Shown here: piece after piece, positions 55,408 through 64,000 of the stretch | Position numbering within the stretch: the stretch's first letter is position 1 | Layout of the letters: the number at the start of each line of letters is the position of its first letter | Assembly (NCBI GenBank): GCA_033439265.1 | Contig: JAVTVX010000024.1 | Span: forward strand, 3,811,001-3,875,000 | Length of the DNA: 64,000 bases | Direction of reading: 5' to 3' | From: Dillenia suffruticosa | Lineage: Eukaryota > Streptophyta > Magnoliopsida > Dilleniales > Dilleniaceae | Notes under the pieces: model-generated | The model's database searches: none | The model's input: only the letters and a program-made list of their open reading frames with translations | What the model was told of the DNA's origin: nothing | Made by a program: the position numbers and the translations under genes

Positions 55408-58400
55408 CCTTTGGTAATCAATCTTTGTTGTAACAGAACTATGGCATGAAACCAACTCCCAATGGAATGACAACATTCTGGATAATTATACTATGGATAC
55501 TAATAGGTACATGGCTTTCTCATCTTTGATTTAATTGTGAATGGGGAATCATTCAGAAATAATGGCAAGACTAAAAGAAATTAAGAAAAATAACCAAGAT
55601 ACCTGCACCGTATACGTAAGAGAAGGACGAGTCTTGCCGACAAGCTTAAATTCCTCCTGCATGAAGATGTTCAAAAGAAAAAGGTTAGGTAGCTAAAGTA
55701 AATGAGACCAAGCAGGAATGCCACAATGGAAGATACTTAAATGTTTAGTAACAAAAATCACATGAAATGTACTTCAAAATATAGTAAATATTAAGTTATC
55801 TCAGCCTCTCACTGATTTTTATAGTGTAGATCCATCCACATTATAAACCACTATATGAAAACTTCAGATCACATCAACACCGAAGAATATAAGATACTAG
55901 ACTATGACTGACAAGGTGTCAAAACCCAATGTAATGAACATAACTATGACATTAATTACAGGGAATACACATGTAAAACCTCTAGGAATAGGTTCTAAGT
56001 GTTGTATGCTAACATAGGACAGTAAATCTCATCCCATCCAAAGAGAGTTCTCTCCCTTCAGATGGATAAATGGTGCATAGGCAGACCAAATGGAAGCTAG
56101 TCTAGTCTTCTTAGAGACAACTCCTCCAACTTAACAGCTTAAACAGTAAAGTAGGAATGTTAGTAATTTGAGCAATATGATGATTCAAAGAAAGCAAGCT
56201 TGATAAAGTGAAAAGTAAAATATTTACAAAAATAAAATTATTTTTTGAAAAAATTTTAGCATAGAGAAAAAATAACAAGCTACAAATGAAAAAGAACATA
56301 TATGATTTGTTTGAACCTGCAGCCTTTCTGGCATCTTCGGCCTTTTTCCATTGACAAAGCTGCAGAGGTACATGACACCAGCATTTGCAATATCCTGTCA
56401 CCAAAGGCGTGTGAGTAACAACCTTTAAGAACTTATAGTGGTCTATTCCCTACTTAAGATGATTTATACAAATCATGTGTAATTTACACTAGGTATAGCC
56501 ATTCAAATTTAATGCATATTAAATATGTCACACCTGCTTATCTTCCAGAGACATAATCTTCCCATCCTGCAAGAGAATTGCAATATCTAAGATTGAGGAA
56601 GCCCAAAAATGAAGAACAAGATTTAGACACTTATTTAGAAAAGGGAAAAATCACATACATTTGCCAATGGCCACAAAGCCATCAAAACTGAGAAGAATGA
56701 AACAATTCATCACCGGTTCCCACTCATCTCAAGTTTAGAATTGCCAATGGTGCTTTTTTCCACATTTTAGTCTTTATTCATGCATATGCATTGCATATGT
56801 TAACATTGAAATTAGGAGAAAGCATACACATAGATATGCAAAAATGACATGACATAGTGATAATATATTAAATAAATTTGTCAATTAGGACTTTAAATTA
56901 TTTTTTAGATAATAGCTCTAATGTCACATTGATCAAAAAATATTAAAATGATTGTCATGCAGTAAAGGTATTAAATATAACCAATATTGTGGTCATCAGA
57001 AGTCTATTAGGTCTACAATATGTGGGTCCTACACTAAGTGATTCATATCAATGAAATGCCACATGACCATTTTGAAAAAGTTAAATGATCTTTTGCTTAG
57101 CCAGACAAATAGAAAACAAAGTTAAAAATTTGAATAAAGGTGAGATGCTCTCTTATGATGTTCTGATTTATTCAAGTTCCATATCGTCCCTCCATGTATA
57201 AACTTCACATAATGGCTGATATCTTCATGCTTCCAAAATCCATCAAGAAGATATTCTACACATGCCAATGTTACCATTGAATAAAAAAAGCAATTCAATG
57301 TGTTAATAATAAGAAATGCTAGCAAGCAATTTAATTAAAGCTAAATCAATCATGTCCACTGCTAATCAAGCACTTCACTGAAGCCCATTCAGGCCATAGC
57401 CAAAAATGGTGGAAATCAAACAATCAATGAAGGTTAACATCAGGCATCTGCAATTCATTTTTCTTGAAAAACCATATCAATTTCAACATCCTTATTATAT
57501 GAAAACACAGTTTTAATGCAAAGACAGATAGTATGATAATTTAAACAATTAAAAAAAAAAAACTTTTCCATTTTTTTTGGGATACTTATACTCGCACTTT
57601 CTCTTTTTTTTCCAGATAAATCAACAACTATAATTTACATCATAAGCAAGATAATATAATTCCTCTTTTTCATTGCAGAGGCATAACCAAAGTCTTACAC
57701 ATTGGGTGCTAGGGTATCCTCCTTTAACCTTCTCTTCACATGAAAGTGAGAGTTAGTAATTCAGTAAGATCCCTTGCATGAGATGAAGGAACTTACCAAA
57801 CCAGAAACCATTTTCTGCAATTCATCCAAGTCATAGCCAATTTGATAAAGATCCGTACGAACATCAGAAACCTGTTAACATGCATAAATCTTGTAAACAT
57901 TTGTAAGATGCAGGAAGAAAAGAGCTCTTTCCAAATATAATTAACTTCAACATTTGCCCATATATACAATGCAGTTGGCAGTGAAATTTGTTTGAAATCT
58001 GCATAATACATAATAAAATTGATTTTGTTGTAGGCTTGCCAACTGTCTAAAGATCAGGGGGAAAAAAACCTCTTCCAACAAACCTTATTCGGAAGGATCA
58101 TGTTAACAATTCCTTCGTCATTTTTTCAAGGTGAGATAAACTCATTAGGAGCAAACATGGAAAGAACAGCTATGATGTTAATGTTTTGTACCTCGTTTTT
58201 TATTAATTTTGATAAGTCCTTCTGCTCATCCAGCTTCCCATCCAAATTCTCAACTCGTTGAGTCAAATGCCTCTTTGTTGCCTGATTGGAAAGAAATTGA
58301 AGAGAAAATGAAGAATTCAACAATTCATAATTGTTCTGTAAAGGATTCAAGAATTTAACCATTTCAGCAGTTTGGGGTGAGTCAGGGTCTAGGCTTGGAC

Positions 58401-61400
58401 CCAGACCAACCCAACTTGACCAAATTACGGACAGTAGATCCTCAGAAAATAAAGACAATTTCAAAAACCAAGCAAGAAAAGAAGGAAAAACATTCTTTCA
58501 GAAAAATCTCAAGAAATGCCCCAATTCTCCAGGCCAAATCAATCTTAGAAAAATCCGTTAAGTTTTTTCACCATAATAAAAAATGAGGTTTAACTGATGC
58601 TACATGTTTTCTCCTCTCTGAGTCTAATGAGCAAAACCACAAACCTCCCTAAGCCAATCACATAGCTCTCACTTAGATCTACCTTGAATCTGCTAAATCT
58701 CCTATCAAAACCTCAATTCATCACCTCCTTCCTCTCCAGATTTGACCACAGATCTCCAAAATTGCATATCCCTCTCTCCCTGAAGTTCCTGCTGATGCCT
58801 GATTCTCTATCATCTGCACGAAAGATCTAGCTAGTTTTCCCCAAAAAAATAGATCAGCAACCTAGTGAGAGAGAGAGAGAGAGAGAAACGAGTATCTAAA
58901 AATGCATGAGAGAGAGATGGATCTCATCACATCAACGAGAGATGTGGATCTGATCACATCAACTAGAGAGAGGGAGAGGATGATCATGATGGGTGAAATG
59001 AGGGGCTTTCAATCCAGGCACAAGGATCTCATCTTTCTTGTATAGTTCAAGTTCAGGCTACCTGAAACTGCTTGGCTTTGCCCAGCCCAGTCTGAGTGGC
59101 AATCAGGCCATAAAATCTTCTGCCCTGCCTAGCCTCACTGTAACAGGCCGGGCAGAATTGGTCACATGGGCAGCATCCGTAATGACTAGGCCTGAGCCCC
59201 CGACCCCAAAGAAAAAGAAAGAACTCCAGAGAATTAAATGTAGTAAGTTATATTGACATCAAAAAACAGTCCAGAGAAACAATAATGAAAGGGAGAAAAT
59301 CAACATAAGCTTCAAAAATTTTCAAATAGATAATCTTCATAATGTCTAGCTGTTAGAACATAGAGGCAGGCATTTTCTTCCCAATTTCCAGCTAACAGAA
59401 TTATAAATGGGCATGCTAAGAGCTTCCCACTATTTAATCAATAATCACTGTATTGAGTACAACAAACTACTATAAGAAATTGTCGAGTGTACTATAATAT
59501 GGATAAATCAATGATGCTAAAACTTACCGCAAGAGCTTCTGATACTTGCTCAAGATGTTTTGTCAAGTTCGAAACAGCATTCGCCATGTTACGCTTTGTT
59601 ACATACATGAGATCGGAGATTGAAAGACCCTGAGCAATTAATTATAAAAGAAAAAACATGCAAATAATAAGAAGGTAACATGTTAGCCTTGTATAACCAT
59701 TTGTCACAAGAACTCAATAAAATATACACTGCATATAGCTAAAACATGACTTAGAAGGCTGATAATTACAGAAATAAAGCAAATAGAAAAACCCAAGAAA
59801 CACGTATTTATCTGTTTAGCATACCTTCCACCACATGTAGCCATATCCCAATGCACCCAAGGCAGCAGCAGGGACCACAAGGTTGGTTAAGCTCACTAAA
59901 AATGTAGAAAAACAAAATAATAATCATAACAATGACAAAACCGATATTTTCACACACAATAAAAGAAGAAAATGCCCAAAAATATCTCATGCGCATTGGA
60001 AAGTTCGATACTTCTGGCAGCCTAAGAGCAAACTGAGTTGCTTATGGTAAATCCTAATGCAGAATACTTTATAAGTGATGCAACCATGGACTTCTTGTGC
60101 ATAATGCAAGACATACCAATTTGGCCAGAATTTCCATTGAGGACAGTTATTTGTCGTGCTGAGGCTATTTGTCTGACCTCCATGGCTAACCGACGTACCT
60201 ATCGAGATAGTTGGGTAGGAATGGACAGATTATGGTTATCAATCACGGCAGATCATTTAAAAGCTAAATGATAATGTTCAACAGTTGCAGGTCCAGCAGC
60301 TTGTTTGGTAAAGGAATGCAAATAAGTTCCACATAATATCAGGATGTGATTTCCTCAAAGTTCCAAAAGGGGAGATAGAATCCACATTCAGAAGTAAAAG
60401 GAGGCAATACAAATTATTCGTAACTATAAAAGAAACATGTAAAACTTAAATAAGCTCAAACAAAATCTATGATGCACATCCCTAGACTCCAAGAAACTAA
60501 TTGAGTTGTTAAAAATAATCAACCATATTCTATCCAAACCACCTTGTGCCAGAATAACAGGTCTAACAAATTCAGAAGTTACGCTATTTATGGAACTTAC
60601 CCACAACCAAGATACAATGATCATAATAAAGATGGAGTGCACATATTTACAAACTCAACATCCCTTACAAAGCATGTATGTTCCTTGACTCATCTCCAAA
60701 AAGATGCCGCAAGGCTGCAAGCCTGTAATGCTTTTAGCTGTGAGATTACAGCATTCAAAGGAATGATACGGTCCTACCTTAATATATTTTATTTAAGATA
60801 CTCCTTCCACAGAGAATTTATATATAGATACCATTGAAAAGTAGCTCTTTCCCCCATGATAACACTAAGATTTTATATAAGAAAAATTGAAGTATTTCAT
60901 CATTTTATCATGTGTATGTATCCAACTTGTCGCTCCTGAAGTTCAGTCAACAATTGATGCTAATATTTCACCCTAATAAAACTATACCAAGCTGAACATT
61001 ATCCGACATAAAGTTCCCTAAAGGGAACATAAACATAACGATACCATCAACATCCCCAATATTACTAGGATCATTCTACCAACAGAGTTCACAATCCGGT
61101 TGCATAATAAGTTTCTAGAAAGGCAATCCACATTTAGTGTAGGATTGGGGAAATTAACAAATTGTAAATCATAGAAACATAAAGGAATAATTTAAACAAA
61201 ACAGCAACTATGATATTCAATGCTTTTTCTTTTTTTATTTTTTTTAAATCAGACAAAAATCATTTATTTTTTCATTGCAAAAGCGTCGGAGAGAGTGACC
61301 AGCATAGACCCCTTTTTGGGCATTACCATAAGGGTTGCCACCTGCTCTAGAATGTCCAATTTGAATTATAGCTATTGCCCTTAGGGCAACCCTATCACCA

Positions 61401-61985
61401 CAAAAACCAAGATGTTGAGAGGTCAAATACACCTATCCCAAATGATCCACGGCCTAATACCCCAGGCATGTTTGCTTATTCATACTCAAACTCAGGACCA
61501 CTCATTGGTGAAGTGCGCGTTTCATTTACTTGAGCTACCACCTCAGTAGTAGGTTAAATTCAATTGTGCGCACACAAACACATGAGCTCAGAACTGAGAG
61601 AACAGCATTCGATTTACCTGAGCCGCAATAGCATCAGACGCATCAGCTTCGCCGTTCTCACCCTCCTGTTTCTCCAAATTTTTCACCAGTGCCTAACAAA
61701 ATAAGCACACAAATCTAGACTTATTTAAGGACTCAAAAAAAAAAAAAGCACCCGAAGCTCACAATAGATTGAACATTACAAGTAAGTACCTGAAGTTCAC
61801 CAATCACATCGGAGAGTTTACCGTTCTTAAACAAGACGGTACCGGTGTAACCTGAGAAATCGGAGACAAACAATCAGTGGTGAAAACCTAATTGGAGTGG
61901 AGCAAGGACATAGAAGTGAAAGGTGTTTACCAACGCCGAGTAAGAGGACGATCCTCGAAAGCCCAATCCCAGTTTGCATCGCCAT
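53417..61985 (-). CDS. DUF1664 family protein (membrane-anchored coiled coil), 13 exons
   Basis: Minus-strand exons: 61985-61931, 61851-61790, 61692-61618, 60198-60117, 59895-59825, 59629-59528, 58281-58192, 57871-57797, 56566-56534, 56394-56317, 55656-55603, 54967-54852 and 53438-53417. All introns are GT-AG. The joined frame is 304 aa, the usual family size. It starts MAMQTGIGLSRIVLLLGVGY, a hydrophobic segment that may anchor or target it. A second hydrophobic stretch is LVVPAAALGALGYGYMWWKG (about 123-142). A heptad-like coiled coil follows (NLTKHLEQVSEAL, RVENLDGKLDEQKDLSKLI). The end is SVSTKC. Some databases label this family as bZIP-like, but no basic region is visible, so a DNA-binding role is unsupported. 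Biochemical function is unknown. Intron 3 holds a SINE, intron 11 a TG repeat. The other long introns hold nothing identified. Confidence 0.9.
55371..55405. repeat. TG microsatellite in DUF1664 intron 11
   Basis: About 17 GT units in an unbroken run. It is probably length-variable between individuals. Confidence 0.95.
61222..61557 (-). mobile_element. tRNA-derived SINE in DUF1664 intron 3
   Basis: On the minus strand a tRNA-like head has an A-box-like TGGTAGCTCAAGT (61528-61540) and a B-box-like GAGTTTGAGTA (61483-61493). A body containing GGGTTGCCCTAAGGGCAA and GGTGGCAACCC follows, which can pair into a hairpin. The 3' end is an A-rich tail, seen as the T-rich stretch 61224-61247. ATTCAAT flanks both ends (61215-61221 and 61558-61564), a likely target duplication. 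The orientation is the same as the host gene. Confidence 0.7.
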
Positions 61986-62423
61986 AACTGAAAGTGTTTG
62001 TGTTAGGATTTGGATTTGGAGAGATTAGGAAACCCTAGTTTTTGGGGGGAAAATAGATGAGAGATGGGATTAATTTGGAAACATATCGAGGGGAAGAGAA
62101 GTTGATTTTTCTCTCGTAACCGTCGTATTTTGCGTTCCAAGCTTCAACCGAGTCAGACAGCGACCAGCCCATAATGCTGAGACGACGTCGTTTCATTCCT
62201 TTTAAGTCGGTCAGCCAGACCCGCTACTCCTCGTCCGTAGCAGACTCCCTATAAATTAACTGTTTTGTTCCCCAATCCCCAATACATCAAAAGACAAAAG
62301 GCAAAAATAACTTATTGGAACCATATGATCCCAAAAGAAAAAAAAAGTAGTTTTATTGTTCCAAAAAAAAAATACATATATATTTTGTAACCAAAAGAGT
62401 CATATCCACTATCATAAAAAGTG
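61986..62423 (-). promoter_or_regulatory. DUF1664 leader and promoter region
   Basis: Directly upstream of the start codon, the minus strand reads a CT/C-rich leader and then AT-rich DNA. No unambiguous TATA box was found. Just 440 bases separate the start codon from LTR element copy B, so the element may bound or overlap the promoter. Confidence 0.45.
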
Positions 62424-63716
62424 TGTAACAACTATAGTTAACAATTAATCATAATTAAAAATATTAATTAATAATTAATAAGATTGCTCAGTAATTAATA
62501 AATTGTTTAATATTTCGGTGAAATGATAAAATAGTTTGTTAAATTAATTAGTAAAAATAGTATAAATAGTAATTTTCTAGACATATGATGATATTGAATA
62601 GAATGTAATAAAATCTCTCTTTCTCCCTCGTTATATCTCTCTAGTCTCTCTCTCTATCTCTCCCTTCTTTTTCTATTCATCTCTTTTTCTATTTTTTTAT
62701 CACTCTTTGAGTTGGATCGTAACAAATTAGTATCAGAGTCTTGAATCTTTAGCTAAATAATAGCATATAAAACTTGTATGAAACCATCATAGAAATCAAA
62801 GAAAGTCGTCTTCAATTGGTATGAAAAATAGAAGAAATCAACCAACAACCAAACAATTAATGAACATGACAAAATGATGGAGGCTCTCATGACACATATA
62901 TTGAAAATATTTGGTATTGATAAGGATATCAAAACTTTAATAGAAAAAGAATGAGAAAATGAAAAATAAAATTAAAAAACAACAAAACAAATCAAATGAT
63001 TGAAGAAACAATACCAAATTCTATGAAAAAATAAGGCACTAACATACTTTCTAAATTTCTCATTTTATCTATTTCTAGTAAAAACATGTTCAAAGTATAA
63101 GAATTTTAATTGTCTAAGAAAGAAGTTATCAGTGGTGAACTCTTGTCAAATTTTCTAAAAATTGAATTTCTATTGTTTATCAGATAAAATCCTTCGTTAA
63201 AAACAAATTTAAGAAAACTCTCCATTAAGCTCCTTTATCTCTATTTTTTCTTACTACTCTCGTTATAATTCAAGTTATATCCATTATTCGTTTTCTATCA
63301 CATTATTTTTCAATATAAATGTAAAAATTAGTTCAAAATTCATGGATTCAAAATCTTAATTCTTAGTTTTTCATAATTAAAAACAAGGATATTCTCAAAT
63401 GAGGGAAATATTATAATAGCTATGATTAATAGTTAATCATAACTAAAAATATTAGCTAATAGTTAACAAAATTAGTTAATAATTAATAAATTGATTAGTA
63501 ATGAAGTGAATTGATTAAATAGTTAATAAAATTATTTACTAAAATAATATAAATAGTAATTTTTAAAACATATAATGATATTACATGAAATGTAACGAAA
63601 TCCTTCTCTATATCTCTCTCTCTTTTCTATTTTTCTCTCTATCTTTCGTTCTTTCTTTCTCTCTATATCCCTTTTTCTTTCTAGTTTTTTGCCACCGCTT
63701 GAGTTGGACTGTGACA
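62424..63716 (+). mobile_element. Small non-coding LTR element, copy B (TRIM/LARD-like)
   Basis: LTRs 62424-62724 (301 bases) and 63412-63716 (305 bases) begin TGTAACAAC/TATAATAGC and end GTAACA/GTGACA. Perfect 5-base target duplications AAGTG lie at 62419-62423 and 63717-63721. A primer-binding-site-like TTAGTATCAGAGTC (62727-62740) follows the first LTR, and AAATGAGGGAAATA precedes the second. The 687-base interior has no coding frame. Each LTR ends with a CT-rich tract. The LTRs have diverged clearly, so the insertion is old. It belongs to the same family as 51484-52613. Confidence 0.87.
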
Positions 63717-64000
63717 AAGTGTCAAGGCGGTTGGTTCTCTAATGCACTGACCATTGGGACAAAACCATGAGCTTGGTTGGGTTGCACCAAACATTCCATC
63801 CCTAAAATCAAGAAAAGAAAAGGGAAAAAAAAGTCACCATTTTAACCTTTCTATAAAATGTTTAATAGATCTTGAATGATACGTGCAATATTGGCGTAGA
63901 TTATATTGAGAGGATAATTCTTTTAAATGGTATACTGTAAATCCCGAATCTAATTAATCGGACTATAATTTCAAATATCGATTGATATAGTACTAAAAAA
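63717..64000. other. Right edge, no feature seen
   Basis: After the duplicated AAGTG the sequence is AT-rich with no supported coding frame or repeat. The window ends here. Confidence 0.5.

Noticed and set aside
1..64000. CRISPR array, prokaryote-type operon or defence cluster
   Set aside because: No regularly spaced direct repeats, and all supported genes are spliced plant nuclear genes.

Overview
The window looks like nuclear DNA of a eudicot plant. It is AT-rich, its genes are split by many GT-AG introns, the protein families are plant ones (HIR, plastidial AMY3, WRINKLED-type AP2, DUF1664), and it is loaded with plant-type transposable elements. Species cannot be named from the sequence alone. 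I rebuilt five intact gene models by splicing exons in frame: HIR (+, 3891-7908, 286 aa), VDAC porin (-, 12898-10222, 276 aa), alpha-amylase AMY3 (+, 15955-39008, 909 aa), an AP2/WRINKLED-like transcription factor (+, 48698-50594, 411 aa) and a DUF1664 membrane/coiled-coil protein (-, 61985-53417, 304 aa). A pectate lyase pseudogene lies at 44878-46604.

Layout: 1-8 kb holds the HIR gene with a 2.7 kb leader intron that carries a tRNA-derived SINE. 8-13 kb holds a repeat-bearing spacer and the convergent VDAC gene. 13-16 kb is an AT-rich spacer between the divergent VDAC and AMY3 promoters. 16-39 kb is AMY3, swollen to 23 kb because intron 5 (11.7 kb) is a transposon nest and intron 6 holds a decayed RTE-type LINE. 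In intron 5 a Ty1/copia element with 5-bp target duplications sits inside an older solo-LTR-like segment, followed by a non-coding LTR element. A second, younger copia element inserted 473 bp past the AMY3 stop. Then come the pectate lyase pseudogene, the AP2 gene, and the DUF1664 gene, which is bracketed by two inverted copies of a small non-coding LTR family (51484-52613 and 62424-63716).

The genes are ordinary neighbours rather than a pathway cluster: membrane-raft immunity scaffold, mitochondrial channel, plastid starch degradation, transcription factor, organelle or membrane protein. I see no operon-like or defence-system-like cluster, no CRISPR array and no intact RNA gene. The less ordinary content is in the mobile elements: an apparent autonomous/non-autonomous pair sharing a promoter module, an apparently uncatalogued small LTR family, a LINE that landed inside a duplicated intron segment, and a 9-nt microexon in the AP2 gene.
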